This document shows, one piece after another, positions 1 through 9,211 of a stretch of 64,000 bases of DNA. The position numbers and the translations under genes were made by a program. Under the pieces are notes generated by a model. It made no database searches. It had not been told where the DNA came from and saw only the letters and a program-made list of their open reading frames with translations. Position 1 is the stretch's first letter. Every line of letters begins with the position of its first letter. The DNA is from Umezawaea tangerina. Lineage in GTDB: Bacteria > Actinomycetota > Actinomycetes > Mycobacteriales > Pseudonocardiaceae. The stretch is taken from positions 496,001-560,000 of the forward strand of contig NZ_PVTF01000008.1 in assembly GCF_003002815.1 (NCBI RefSeq), given 5' to 3'.

Positions 1-1280
1 GGCAACGGGGTGGCGCCGGTCAGTTCCAGCGGTGGTGCGAACCGGCCGGTCAGGGGGTGGGCGGATCCCGGCGCGTAGTCGATGTCGGTCCCGTTCACCA
101 TCGCGGTGAAGTGGTGCCTGGTCGCCGGGACCGCCAGTGCTTCGCCCAGCACCTCGCGCAACGCGGCGACCTGGGCGCCGGGGCGCATCAGCGCGACCTG
201 GGCGCGGGTGTTGCGCAGCACCCGTTCGCCCACGGGATGCCGCTCGGCGGTGTAGGTGTCCAGCAGGGCTTCGGGTGCCAGGCCGCGGACCACCAGCCCC
301 AGCTTCCAGCCGAGGTTCATCGCGTCCTGCAGGCCCAGGTTCAGGCCTTGCCCGCCGATCGGCGAGTGCACGTGCGCGGCGTCGCCCGCCAAGAGCACTC
401 TGCCCTGGCGGTAGGTGGTCGCCTGCCGCGTGTTGTCGCTGTACCGGACGCCTCCCGCCAGCCGGGTGACCGTCACGTCGACGCCGCTGACCCGGCGGAT
501 GCTCGCCTGCATCTCGGCCGCCGTCATCGGCGCGTCCCGTTCGTCCGGGCCGCCGTCGAACTCGATGGTGGCGATCTCCCCCGGCACCAAGGACAGGTTC
601 AGCAGTCCGCGCGGACCGTGCAGCGACGCGGTGACGGCTCCGGGGTCGGCGAGCTCGGCCACGGCGGTGCGGCCGGTCATCGTGGCGGGTGTGCCGGGAA
701 ACCCGATTCGGGCTTGCTTGCGCACGGTGCTGCGGCCGCCGTCGCACCCGACCAGGTAGGCCGCGGACACGGAGCTGCCGTCGGCCAGCAGGGCGCGGAC
801 CTCGGTCTCCTCGGTCACGACGTCGACGACCCGGCAGCCGGACCGCAGCGGGACGCCCAGTCCGGTGACCCAGTCGACGAGGATCTGTTCGAGCTGGTGC
901 TGCTTGATGAGGAACTGGTCGGCTGTGCCCAGGGGATCGGGCTGGTCCTCCACGAGCGGGAGTCCGCCGAAATGCCCTTTGGCCCGGTGCTCCACCAGCA
1001 GTCGCAGCAGTCCGCGGACCTGGTCGGCGCCCGCGGGGCCCTGGTCGGCGGCGAGTCGGTCGAACAGCTCCTCCTGCGCTCTGGCCAGCGGTCCGGTCAG
1101 GCCGCGCAGGCGCAACGCCTGGCAGGTGCGGCCGTTGATCCCGCGCAGGCCCAGGCCGCGGAGCTGACGAGCGGGCTCGTCGGCCGCTTCCAGGACGAGC
1201 GGATCGGCTCCGGCCAACCTGAGCTCACCGGCCAGCAACAACCCGACCGGCCCTCCACCCACAACGACGACGTCCGGCAC
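1..1280 (-). CDS. FAD-dependent aromatic monooxygenase, PheA/TfdB-like (3' end outside window)
   Basis: The protein is a class A flavoprotein monooxygenase, a family that hydroxylates aromatic or polyketide-like substrates using FAD and NAD(P)H in the cytoplasm. It begins with the dinucleotide-binding motif GGGPVG at residues 8-13, has a CDGGRS motif near residue 178 (the DG motif contacting NADPH and FAD), and carries GDAAHVHSPIGGQGLN near residue 296 (the GD motif for the FAD ribityl chain). About 426 codons are present and no stop is reached, so the C-terminal part lies beyond position 1. The GTG at 1280 follows a GGAGG five bases upstream. It is divergent from the TetR gene at 1362, with a palindrome between them, so TetR control is likely. 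The substrate cannot be told from sequence. Confidence 0.85.
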   Translation of the reverse strand, partial: MPDVVVVGGGPVGLLLAGELRLAGADPLVLEAADEPARQLRGLGLRGINGRTCQALRLRGLTGPLARAQEELFDRLAADQGPAGADQVRGLLRLLVEHRAKGHFGGLPLVEDQPDPLGTADQFLIKQHQLEQILVDWVTGLGVPLRSGCRVVDVVTEETEVRALLADGSSVSAAYLVGCDGGRSTVRKQARIGFPGTPATMTGRTAVAELADPGAVTASLHGPRGLLNLSLVPGEIATIEFDGGPDERDAPMTAAEMQASIRRVSGVDVTVTRLAGGVRYSDNTRQATTYRQGRVLLAGDAAHVHSPIGGQGLNLGLQDAMNLGWKLGLVVRGLAPEALLDTYTAERHPVGERVLRNTRAQVALMRPGAQVAALREVLGEALAVPATRHHFTAMVNGTDIDYAPGSAHPLTGRFAPPLELTGATPL

Positions 1281-1312
1281 GACACCCTCCGCACTACAGC
1301 GTAAACGTACGG

Positions 1313-1331
1313 CGTAAATATGATATTTACG
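1313..1331. promoter_or_regulatory. Palindromic operator between monooxygenase and TetR genes
   Basis: CGTAAATAT, one central base, then ATATTTACG form a perfect 9-base inverted repeat. It sits between two divergent starts (1280 on minus and 1362 on plus), and related GTAAA half-sites flank it at 1301 and 1334. The position and symmetry fit a binding site for the adjacent TetR regulator covering both promoters. Binding is inferred. Confidence 0.65.
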
Positions 1332-1361
1332 GTGTAAATCTGTCAAGTGGGAGGAGTGGGG

Positions 1362-2018
1362 ATGGCGCGGAGAGAGCCGCTGACCCGCGATCGGATCCTG
1401 GCCGCCGCCCTGGCGCTGGTCGACGAGGAAGGCCTGCCCGGCCTGTCCATGCGGAGGCTGGCGAAGGTCCTCGGGGTCGAGGCGATGGCGCTGTACAACC
1501 ACGTGGCGAACAAGACCGAGATCCTCGACGGCCTCGCGGAGCACGTCTTCGCCGAGATCGAGCGCGCCGACCCCGCCCTGCCGTGGGCCGAACGCGTGCG
1601 CGCCACGGTGATGGGCACCTACCGTGCGCTCCGCCGCCACCCGGTGGTACCGCTGGCACTGGCCACCGACCAGGCCAACCCGACCTCGCTGCGCGCCCTG
1701 CAACCGCTCGACGACCTCATCGGCGCCCTCACCGAGGCGGGTTTCGACGACGACGGGACACGCCGCGCCCTGGGATCGCTGAACAGCCTCGTCTTCGGCT
1801 CGCTGCTGCTGACGACCGCCGGTTTCGCCCGTGACCAGGTCGGTCACGCCGAACAGGAGCAGATGGACGTCTACGTCCGCCGGGTGAACCCCGCCACGCT
1901 GCCGAACTTCGCCAGGGTCCTGCCCGCGCTGATGGCCGGTGACCCGGAACAGGACTTCGAGAAGGCGCTGGACATGCTGATGGCGGGCATCGAGGCGGCG
2001 GCGCCGTCGCCGGGGTAG
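1362..2018 (+). CDS. TetR/AcrR family regulator with TetR_C-type ligand domain
   Basis: This 218-residue transcriptional repressor has an N-terminal TetR helix-turn-helix (about residues 29-48, ending LYNHV, with KTEIL following) and a C-terminal region like the tetracycline-repressor class ligand domain. The ATG at 1362 is chosen over the in-frame GTG at 1347 because GGGAGGAG ends five bases before it. It is divergent from the flavin monooxygenase at 1280, and the 19-base palindrome at 1313-1331 lies between them. By analogy with TetR/TetX-type pairs it probably represses the monooxygenase and itself until a small-molecule substrate binds. The ligand is unknown. Confidence 0.88.
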   Translation: MARREPLTRDRILAAALALVDEEGLPGLSMRRLAKVLGVEAMALYNHVANKTEILDGLAEHVFAEIERADPALPWAERVRATVMGTYRALRRHPVVPLALATDQANPTSLRALQPLDDLIGALTEAGFDDDGTRRALGSLNSLVFGSLLLTTAGFARDQVGHAEQEQMDVYVRRVNPATLPNFARVLPALMAGDPEQDFEKALDMLMAGIEAAAPSPG

Positions 2019-2126
2019 AGGTCCCCGGCCCGCTGCCGCTTCGCCGACATACTGGTGGGCGTCGCCGGTCACATCCGCCACCGCCCGGCTTCGCGCGCGG
2101 GCGGACCGCGAGCCGAGAGGGAGCAC

Positions 2127-3152
2127 ATGTCGAGGGAGCCGGTGGACTTCGACGACGTCGACCGCGGGATCCTGCACGCCCTGCAGGTCGACGCCCGTGC
2201 GCCGTTCCGGCGGATCGGTGAGGTGCTCGGGGTGTCCGACCAGACGGTGGCGCGCCGGTACGCGCGGTTGCGCGAGCGGCGGGTGCTGCGGGTGTTGGGC
2301 CTGTCGGATCCGGTGGTGGTGAACGAGCAGCAGTGGCTGTTCCAGGTGAAGGTGGCGTCCGAGGCCGCGGCGGAGATCGCCGACGGGCTCGCGGCACGGC
2401 CCGACACCTCGTGGGTGGCCCGGTGCGGTGGCGGTTCGTCGATCGTCGGCACGGTGTACGGATCGGGGGCGGAGCGGTTGCTGCTGGAGGTGCTGCCGCG
2501 TACCGGTCAGGTGCTCGACGTGTCGGCGGACCGGGTGTTGCGGGTCTTCTACGGCGGGGCGGGGCAGCCGTACTCGAAGCCGGGACCGCTCAGCGACGAG
2601 CAGGTGGGTGAGTTGGCGCGGCACGTCCCCGAGCTCGACGCCGTGCCGGACGGCGCGGTCGAGCTCGACGAGGTCGACCACCGGATGTTGGCCGTCCTGC
2701 GTGGTGACGGGCGGGCCGCTATCGACCGGCTCGTCGAGGCCACCGGTGCGTCGGTCTCGACGGTGCGCCGCCGGTTGGGCAGTCTGCGGTCCAGCGGTGT
2801 GTTGCGGTTCGACGTCGACGTGGACCCGTCGTTGCAGCGGCTGACGACGCGCACCCTCGTGTTCGCGCAGGTCGCTCCCGCGTTCCTGGAGCGGGCGGGG
2901 GAGCAGGTCGCCGGCCACGAGGAGGTGGGGTTCGCGGCCGCGGTGACGGGGACCGGGAACCTGTTCGCGAGTGTCTCCACCGCGGATCTTCCGGCGCTCT
3001 ACGAGTACCTGAGCGTGCGGCTCGGGGAGCTGGAGGGGCTGCGGTCGAGCTCGACGACCCCGGTCCTGCGGACGGTCAAGGCTGCCACCACCCGGTACAG
3101 CGCCCGCGTGTCGGGCACGGACGGCAGGTCGGTGGGGGCACGGCGGGCGTGA
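2127..3152 (+). CDS. Lrp/AsnC family regulator, tandem (double) form
   Basis: The 341-residue protein contains two Lrp/AsnC modules in one chain. The first winged HTH is near residues 8-60 (ILHALQVDARAPFRRIGEVL, then SDQTVARR). The second is near residues 175-235 (MLAVLRGDGRAAIDRL, then SVSTVRRRLGSL). Each is followed by a ligand-sensing RAM-like region. Classical Lrp proteins are about 150 residues and act as dimers or octamers, so this is a covalent tandem form of the kind known in Streptomyces. ATG 2127 follows GAGAGGGA. It lies just before the flavoenzyme genes at 3317 and 4938 and may control them, but no operator is obvious. The effector is unknown. Confidence 0.85.
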   Translation: MSREPVDFDDVDRGILHALQVDARAPFRRIGEVLGVSDQTVARRYARLRERRVLRVLGLSDPVVVNEQQWLFQVKVASEAAAEIADGLAARPDTSWVARCGGGSSIVGTVYGSGAERLLLEVLPRTGQVLDVSADRVLRVFYGGAGQPYSKPGPLSDEQVGELARHVPELDAVPDGAVELDEVDHRMLAVLRGDGRAAIDRLVEATGASVSTVRRRLGSLRSSGVLRFDVDVDPSLQRLTTRTLVFAQVAPAFLERAGEQVAGHEEVGFAAAVTGTGNLFASVSTADLPALYEYLSVRLGELEGLRSSSTTPVLRTVKAATTRYSARVSGTDGRSVGARRA

Positions 3153-3316
3153 CGGTCCGCCGCACGGGTCCGGCCGATGTCGAATCCCGGTCGCGTGGTG
3201 TCCGGTCGTGTCGATAGCCGGTCAGTTCGGCCGTCACGAGGGGTGGTCGACGCGGCTCGAACCGCATTCTGTGCGGGTCCAGGAGATCAAGTCCTGGATT
3301 CGGCACAGGAGGACAG

Positions 3317-4893
3317 ATGACTGCGGATGTCGTGATCGTCGGGGCGGGGCCGGTCGGGATGAGCGCGGCGGCGTTGCTCGACGCGGCCGGTGTGGCGGTG
3401 GAGCTGGTCGACCTCGCCGCCGGGGTGAACCCCCACTACTCGAGGGCCACCACCGTGCACCCGCGCACGCTGGAGGTGCTGCGCGGGGTTCGGGGCAGCA
3501 CCTCGGGGTCGATCGTCGAGCGGATGGTCGAGCAGGGGACCCGGCTCCCGATGACCCATTTCGGGCTGCTCACCCGGTTGCTGGACTACCGCGGGCTGGA
3601 CACCGAGTTCCCGTTCGTGCTGATGATCCCGCAGGCGCGGACCGAGGGCCTGCTAGCCGACCACCTCGGCGAGCGCGGTGTGCCGATCCACCGCGGTGTC
3701 GAGGTCGTCGACCTGGAGCAGGACGAGCGGGGCGTCCGGCTGACGACGCGCCGCGGTGGGCGCACGGACTTCCTGGAGGCCCCGTTCGTCGTGGGCGCGG
3801 ACGGTGCGCGCAGCGCGGTGCGCGGGATTCTCGGGGTGCCGTTCCCCGGCAGCGAACCGTCGATGTGCGGGTTCGTCGCCGACGTGGAGCTCGACCGGCC
3901 GCCGTCGCACCCGCACCTGTGGCAGGTCGGGAAGGGCACGCTCAACGCGCTCCCGCTCCCCGACGGCGCGTTCCGGGTGTTCGGAACGGAGGCGCGCGAC
4001 ACCGGTCTGGACCCGCAGACCGTCCGGCGTCGCCGCGACGAGCCCCTGGACATCGACGCGCTGCGCGCGAGCATGCGCCGCATCGCCGGGGATGACTGGG
4101 GTGTGCGCGCGATGCGGTGGGATCCCGCAACACCGACACCACCCGCCACGTCGAGCACAACCGGGTGGGGCGGGTGTTCCTGGTCGGCGACGCCGCCCAC
4201 ATCCACCTGCCCGCGGGTGGTCAGGGCCTCAACGTCGGGGTCCAGGACGCGGCGAACCTCGCGTGGAAGCTCGCCGCCGAGGTCCGGGGCTGGGCGCCTG
4301 CGCACCTGCGCGTCGGGGCGCACAGCTACGAGGCGGAGCGGTTGCCGGTCGCTCGGCGGCTCGCGGCCAACACGCTGGCCCAGGCCGCGGTGTCGATGAC
4401 CTTCACCGCCGCGAACGCCGCGTTGCGGGACCTGCTCGGTGAGCTGATCGACCAGCGCGGGGACACCGCGGCGACGTTGACGGGGTGGTTGTCGGGCCTG
4501 GAGGTCCACTACCCGGCCTCGCCGGGTGCCCACCCGTCGCAGGGCGACCGGCTGCCCGACCTGCTGACCGGGCGCGGCCGGGTGCACTCGCTGCTCGCGC
4601 CCGACCGCTTCCTGCTGGTCGGTCTCGGCGGGCGCGCGCTCGATCCCGCGTTGTCCGGCTTGCTGCCGGACGGTCACCCGCGGCTGGACGTCGTCACCTC
4701 CCACGATGGCTGGTCGGACCTGACGGCGGCCCTCGTCCGCCCCGACGGGCATCTGGCGCACGGCTGGAGCGGCCACGACGTGCCCGGTCGCGACGACGTC
4801 GCCACCGTCGTCGAGCAGTGGACTACGCCGGGACCGGACGTCCCCGGCGACCTCGTCACCGCGAGTCCCGCGGCCGCCCGTCGGGACGCCTGA
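3317..4893 (+). pseudogene. FAD-dependent monooxygenase with internal frameshift
   Basis: ATG 3317, preceded by an AGGAGG box, opens a flavin monooxygenase with GAGPVG at residues 9-14 and a GADGARS motif near residue 160. Around 4118-4123 the homology jumps to the -1 frame: the first frame reads VRAMRW and then turns into nonsense, while the second frame continues with NRVGRVFLVGDAAHIHLP (the GD motif) and a normal C-terminal domain to 4893. Joined, the protein is about 525 residues, normal for the PheA/TfdB family. A one-base deletion, or a sequencing error in the GGTGGGATCCC stretch, explains it. If real, the gene is inactive, because the FAD-binding GD motif is lost from the first frame. 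Confidence 0.75.
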
Positions 4894-4937
4894 GTCCGGG
4901 ACGTTCCACCACCAGCAGATCGGAAACGGGAACAACC

Positions 4938-6149
4938 ATGTCCATCCTCAAGGTCCTCGTCGTCGGAGCGGGCCTCGGCGGGCTCACCCTCGCGCAGTCG
5001 TTGCGCGGCCACGGTATCGACGTCGCCCTGTTCGAGCGCGACCCCGACCCGTGGGACCGCCCGCAGGGCTACCGGCTCCACCTCGACGCCGACGCCCGCA
5101 ACGCCGCCAGGGAGGTCCTCAGCGACGACCTGTGGGCCGTGTTCGAGGCGACCTCCTACCGCACCGAGACCTTCACGACGATCCTCGGCACCGACCTGTC
5201 GGTGATCAAGCGGATCCCCACCGCCGACGAGCTCGACGACCGGGTGTGGCGCAGCCGCGTCACCGGCCACGCCAACGTCGACCGCGCGACCCTGCGCCAG
5301 ATCCTGCTGCACGGCCTCGACGACGTGGTCCACTTCGGCAAGACCCTGGACCGCTACGACGACACCGGCGACGGGGTCACCGCGTACTTCACCGACGGCA
5401 CCACCGCGCACGGCGACGTCCTCGTCGGCGCCGACGGCATCCGGTCCGCGGTGCGCCGCCAACGGGCACCCCACGCGGACACCGTCGACGCCGGCATCAC
5501 CGCCATCTACGGCCGCATCCCGTTGGACGTCGCGACCTCGTTGGTGCCAAAGGAGGTGATCACCGACGTGTTCACGATCTCCTCCGACGACCGCAAGGTG
5601 TTCCTCGGCCTGGGCGCCGTGCTGTTCCCGACGCGCCCGACCGAGGCGGCCACCGCGCACGCCCCAGGGCTGGCCATGCGCGAGCAGGACGACTACGTCG
5701 TGGCGATCGTCGGCGGCCGCCACCAGTACTTCCCGACCCTCGGGGCACAAGTCCACTCTCCCCGGGAGTTGCAGCACGTCGCCGCCGACGCGCTCGCCGC
5801 CTGGCCGAGCGTCGCGGCGGACGTCGTCCGGGCAGGCGATCCCGACTCGTTCTTCCCCGTGGCGATGTACACCAGCGTGCCGTGCACTCTCGACGCACCC
5901 TCACGCGTCACCCTGCTCGGCGACGCCATCCACGCCATGACGCCCACGCTCGGCCGGGGCGCCAACGTGGCGATGCGCGACGGTGCGCTGCTCGGTCGTG
6001 CGCTTGCCGCTGTTTGGGAGGGGAGGACCGAGTTGCCCACGGCTCTGGCGGCTTACGAGCACGACATGCTGGCCTACGGCTTCGCCGTCGTCACCGCCGC
6101 GGCAAGGACAGGACAACAGCGCATGGCCCAGAACCCGCTGCCGGTCTGA
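4938..6149 (+). CDS. FAD-dependent monooxygenase, salicylate hydroxylase/UbiH-like
   Basis: This 403-residue flavoprotein has the Rossmann motif GAGLGG at residues 10-15, a GADGIRSAVR motif near residue 168, and LLGDAIHAMTPTLGRGAN near residue 325, the three signatures of class A monooxygenases. It is shorter than the PheA-type neighbours and resembles the group that includes TetX-like and salicylate 1-monooxygenase-like enzymes. ATG 4938 lies 44 bases after the frameshifted monooxygenase and shares its direction, so the two were probably co-transcribed. A strong hairpin at 6215-6253 ends the unit. The substrate is not predictable. Confidence 0.87.
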   Translation: MSILKVLVVGAGLGGLTLAQSLRGHGIDVALFERDPDPWDRPQGYRLHLDADARNAAREVLSDDLWAVFEATSYRTETFTTILGTDLSVIKRIPTADELDDRVWRSRVTGHANVDRATLRQILLHGLDDVVHFGKTLDRYDDTGDGVTAYFTDGTTAHGDVLVGADGIRSAVRRQRAPHADTVDAGITAIYGRIPLDVATSLVPKEVITDVFTISSDDRKVFLGLGAVLFPTRPTEAATAHAPGLAMREQDDYVVAIVGGRHQYFPTLGAQVHSPRELQHVAADALAAWPSVAADVVRAGDPDSFFPVAMYTSVPCTLDAPSRVTLLGDAIHAMTPTLGRGANVAMRDGALLGRALAAVWEGRTELPTALAAYEHDMLAYGFAVVTAAARTGQQRMAQNPLPV

Positions 6150-6214
6150 CGCCCTTGGGTGGTGGCGGACCTCCGCGTGCGCCACCGGTGATCGCACGCG
6201 GTGTCGTGCGACAT

Positions 6215-6253
6215 GCCTTGCGAGGTCGACCACGCCGGTCGACCTCGCAAGGC
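6215..6253. terminator. Bidirectional hairpin terminator
   Basis: A perfect 17-base inverted repeat (GCCTTGCGAGGTCGACC and its complement) surrounds a 5-base loop between the convergent monooxygenase (stop 6149) and hydrolase (stop 6270). Its placement fits a shared terminator serving both strands. Confidence 0.8.
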
Positions 6254-6269
6254 GTCGGGGCTCTGCCGG

Positions 6270-7010
6270 TCAGTGGTCGAGGCGGCTCCAGAACTTCCTC
6301 ATCAACTCCACCGCCGCGTCCGGGTCCTGGTGCATCCAGTAGTGCGACTTGCCCGGCAACACCACCAGTTCCGCGGAAAGCCGTTCGGCTGTCTCACGGC
6401 TCAAGCGCAGACTGCCGTACGGGTCGTCCTCCGGTGCGACGACCAGTCCTGGCACCGCCGCGGCGGCGGCGAACTGCGGGCCCCAGTCGCGGTAGTGGTA
6501 CAGGTTGGGTGTCGCGTCCCGGTACAGGTCGTACATCGTGTCGGTCATCGTCTTGTCGGCCACCTCGTCGATCACCGCCATCACCTCCGCGTCGATGCCG
6601 CGCGGCACGAGGAACTGCTCGAAGGAGCCGTGGGGTTTGCGCAGGCCCTCCAGGAACTTCGCGCCGTCCGGCGACTGGATGACCTGCGCGCCCTCGTGCC
6701 ACGTGTAGTCCGGGTGGATCGCCTCGCCCGCGTCGCTGATCCAGGACCGGATCGGCAGGTCGTAGGCGGAGACCACCCGCAACGCCAGGTGGGAGCCCCA
6801 GTCGTGGGCGACCAGGTCGATCGGCCCCTCGACGTGGCGCAACCGCTCGGCCAACCACTCGGCGTAGTCGTGGTTGTCGCGCATGGCTGCCGGTCGCGGG
6901 CTGCCGAAACCGGGTAGTTGGACCGCGACGCTCTCCTCGTCGAGGCGTTCACGGACGACGTCCCACACCACCGACGTCTCTGGCACACCGTGGACGAACA
7001 CAATGGTCAT
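6270..7010 (-). CDS. Alpha/beta hydrolase, haloalkane dehalogenase/epoxide hydrolase-like
   Basis: This 246-residue cytoplasmic alpha/beta hydrolase has an HGVP oxyanion motif at 7-10, a nucleophile elbow AHDWGSH with Asp70 in place of serine, an acid candidate at Asp195/196 and a catalytic His223 in KSHYWMH. An Asp nucleophile is typical of haloalkane dehalogenases and epoxide hydrolases, so C-halogen or epoxide hydrolysis is more likely than esterase activity. The ATG at 7010 follows GAGGAGG. The gene stands alone, divergent from nothing, with a CTTGAA...TTCAAG repeat upstream. Dehalogenase and epoxide hydrolase cannot be separated without structural comparison. Confidence 0.82.
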   Translation of the reverse strand: MTIVFVHGVPETSVVWDVVRERLDEESVAVQLPGFGSPRPAAMRDNHDYAEWLAERLRHVEGPIDLVAHDWGSHLALRVVSAYDLPIRSWISDAGEAIHPDYTWHEGAQVIQSPDGAKFLEGLRKPHGSFEQFLVPRGIDAEVMAVIDEVADKTMTDTMYDLYRDATPNLYHYRDWGPQFAAAAAVPGLVVAPEDDPYGSLRLSRETAERLSAELVVLPGKSHYWMHQDPDAAVELMRKFWSRLDH

Positions 7011-7032
7011 GATCTTGCCTCCTCATCGGAGG

Positions 7033-7059
7033 CTTGAACATATCATTGAGTTATTCAAG
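7033..7059 (-). promoter_or_regulatory. Inverted repeat upstream of the alpha/beta hydrolase
   Basis: CTTGAA (7033-7038) and TTCAAG (7054-7059) flank an AT-rich centre of 15 bases, about 23 bases before the hydrolase start. The stretch is unusually AT-rich for the window and probably contains the promoter with a regulator site. No matching regulator is adjacent, so this is tentative. Confidence 0.35.
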
Positions 7060-7117
7060 TAGTTGTCGCCTGGCTGAGACGGGCTGCCGCACCGCTCCGG
7101 ATCCGGGAGCCGGACCG

Positions 7118-8317
7118 TCACCAGGCCACGGGGAGGGAGGTGACGCCGTGGATGGGGGAGGAGGTGCGGAACGCGACCTGGTCGAAAGGCACGGCCAGGC
7201 GTAGTGATGGGAAGCGGCGGAGCAGGGCGGGGATGGTCGTCTTCAGTTCGACGCGGGCCAGTTGCTGGCCGAGGCACTGGTGGGCGCCGAAGCCGAAAGC
7301 GAGGTGGGGGAGCGGTTTGCGGTGCACGTCGAGGCCGGGGTTGTCGCCGACGAGGGCGGGGTCGTGGTTGGCGGCCATGACGGACAGCGAGAGCCATTCG
7401 TCGGTCTTGAGGTGGTGGCCGTTGACCTCGGTCTCCGTCGTGGCGCGCCGGTCGAGGTAGGTGACGATGGACAGGTAGCGCAGCAGTTCCTCGATCGCGG
7501 AGGTGGCCACGTCGTGGTCGTCGCGCACGGCGGCCAGCTGGTCGGGGTCGCGCAGCAGGGCCAGGGTGCCCAGCGTGATCATGTTGGCGGTGGTCTCGTG
7601 CCCGGCGATGAGCAGCAGGTTGCCGAAGCCGATCAGCTCCTCGTCGGTGATCTCGTCGCCGTGCTTGGTGATCACCTCGCCGAGCACGCCGTCGCCGGGC
7701 TCGACGCGCAGCTTCGCGACGAGCCCGGCCATGTAGGCGTGCATCGCGGCGTAGTTGCCGAACTGCTCCTGCTGTGGACGCGAGGTGTCGAGGAGGACGG
7801 CGCTGCGGTGCTGGAAGTCGGCGCGGTCGGAGTAGGGGACGCCGAGGAGCTCGCAGATCACGAGCGAGGGGATGGGCAGGGCGAACGCCTGGACGAGGTC
7901 GACGCCCGGCCCTGACCGCTCCATGGCGTCGAGGTGGTCGGTCACGACGCTCTCGATCCACGGCCGCAGGTGCTGCAACCGCCGGACGGTGAAGGCGCCG
8001 CCGAGCATCCGCCGCAGCCGGGAGTGCTCGGGACCGTCGTAGGCGAGCAGGAAACCGGGCTGGTTGAACAGGGTGCGCGGAGCGTCGGGGTCGGCGTTCA
8101 TGTCGGCCGCGACGTGCTCGTGCGCGAACACGGCGCGGACATCGTCGTAGCGCGTGACCGCGCGGGCGTCGAACTGGCCGAAGAACGGGTGGAAACGGGG
8201 GAAGACGGGCAGGTCGGGTTGCTCGCGCATCGCGTTCACCTCGGCCGAGGGTTCGAACGGGCAGCCTTCCGCGCGGCGGCCGGTCTGCACCACTGGGGGA
8301 ATCGCGGAATCGGTCAC
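7118..8317 (-). CDS. Cytochrome P450, CYP105-like
   Basis: The protein is a soluble bacterial class I P450 of about 399 residues, the usual length. With the start at GTG 8317 it shows the I-helix oxygen-activation motif AGHETT at 238-243, the ExxR motif (EELLR) at 277-280 and the heme-ligand loop FGFGAHQC with Cys348. GTG 8317 is preferred because GAGG lies eight bases before it; a GTG at 8326 would add three residues. It would need a ferredoxin and reductase from elsewhere, as none is adjacent. The divergent TetR at 8507 and the intervening operator suggest induction by substrate. CYP105 members often oxidise xenobiotics or secondary metabolites. Confidence 0.93.
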   Translation of the reverse strand: MTDSAIPPVVQTGRRAEGCPFEPSAEVNAMREQPDLPVFPRFHPFFGQFDARAVTRYDDVRAVFAHEHVAADMNADPDAPRTLFNQPGFLLAYDGPEHSRLRRMLGGAFTVRRLQHLRPWIESVVTDHLDAMERSGPGVDLVQAFALPIPSLVICELLGVPYSDRADFQHRSAVLLDTSRPQQEQFGNYAAMHAYMAGLVAKLRVEPGDGVLGEVITKHGDEITDEELIGFGNLLLIAGHETTANMITLGTLALLRDPDQLAAVRDDHDVATSAIEELLRYLSIVTYLDRRATTETEVNGHHLKTDEWLSLSVMAANHDPALVGDNPGLDVHRKPLPHLAFGFGAHQCLGQQLARVELKTTIPALLRRFPSLRLAVPFDQVAFRTSSPIHGVTSLPVAW

Positions 8318-8428
8318 GGACAACACCTCGTCGCTGGTTTTCGAAATGCACGGAGAACCGGTCTGTGCTGTACGGCGAAAGCGCCGGCCCGCCCGGAAGA
8401 ACGCTCTCGATCCACTGTGTCATCCGCC

Positions 8429-8462
8429 ATTCTATGAGTCAACTGTCTCATAGAATTGAGAC
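8429..8462. promoter_or_regulatory. Overlapping palindromic operators between P450 and TetR genes
   Basis: ATTCTATGAG (8429-8438) and CTCATAGAAT (8447-8456) are perfect inverted repeats around 8 bases. A second repeat, GTCTCA (8445-8450) with TGAGAC (8457-8462), overlaps the right arm. They lie between the divergent P450 and TetR starts, where an autoregulating TetR repressor would bind. Confidence 0.7.
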
Positions 8463-8506
8463 GGTGACGTGCGACGGCGGATCGGCGGGCCTCGTACCAT
8501 GCGGCG

Positions 8507-9073
8507 GTGACCTACTCGACGGACCCGCGGGCGGTGCGCAGCCGGGAGGCGATGCTCGCCGCGGCCCGGCAGCTGCTGAGGCACGAGGGTCCCGGCGCGG
8601 TCACCCACCAGCGGATCGCCCAGGAGGCGGGCGTGGGGCGGGCGACCGTCTACCGGCACTGGCCGCAGTCCGAGAAGCTGCTGGTCGACGCCATGGGCGG
8701 CGCGGAGCTGCCGCTGTTCAAGGACCCCGAGCCGCCCGTCCGCGAGTGGCTGCACCGGCAGCTCCGGCGGATGGCCGACGAGCTGGCGGTCCCGACGGTC
8801 GCGGCCGCCTCGCTCACCTTGGCGCAGTCGGCGATCTGGGACGCGGAGATCGCGCGGCGGTACGACGAGTCGGTCACGACGATCTCCGACCGGATCCACG
8901 CCGCCGTCCGGTCGGCCGTCGAGAGCGGGGAGCTGACCACCGACCTGAACGCGTCGGACCTTGCGGTGGTGCTGGTCGGCCCGATCGTCTACCGCACGGC
9001 CATGCAGCGCGGCCTGGTCCCGGACGCCCTCATCGCCCGGCTCGTCACCGGCATCGGGACCTGGCACACCTGA
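8507..9073 (+). CDS. TetR/AcrR family regulator
   Basis: This 188-residue repressor has its helix-turn-helix at about residues 32-51 (VTHQRIAQEAGVGRATVYRH) and a variable C-terminal ligand domain of the TetR_C11-like kind. It starts with GTG 8507. It is transcribed away from the P450, with the overlapping palindromes at 8429-8462 between them, so control of the P450 and of itself is the simplest reading. Ligand unknown. Confidence 0.88.
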   Translation: MTYSTDPRAVRSREAMLAAARQLLRHEGPGAVTHQRIAQEAGVGRATVYRHWPQSEKLLVDAMGGAELPLFKDPEPPVREWLHRQLRRMADELAVPTVAAASLTLAQSAIWDAEIARRYDESVTTISDRIHAAVRSAVESGELTTDLNASDLAVVLVGPIVYRTAMQRGLVPDALIARLVTGIGTWHT

Positions 9074-9211
9074 CGTCCGACCGAGTAGACGTCGTCGAAG
9101 CGGGTCGTCCCCGCTGGTCCGCGGTATCCGGCGTGCTGCGGGCGTCGCCCGTGGTCGATGACGGCGCCCGACCTGCGGGCAACTTTTCGACCGCTCGGGC
9201 GTCCTGCCAGC

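Noticed and set aside
1347-1361. GTG 1347 as the TetR start
   Set aside because: The Shine-Dalgarno box overlaps this stretch and points to ATG 1362.
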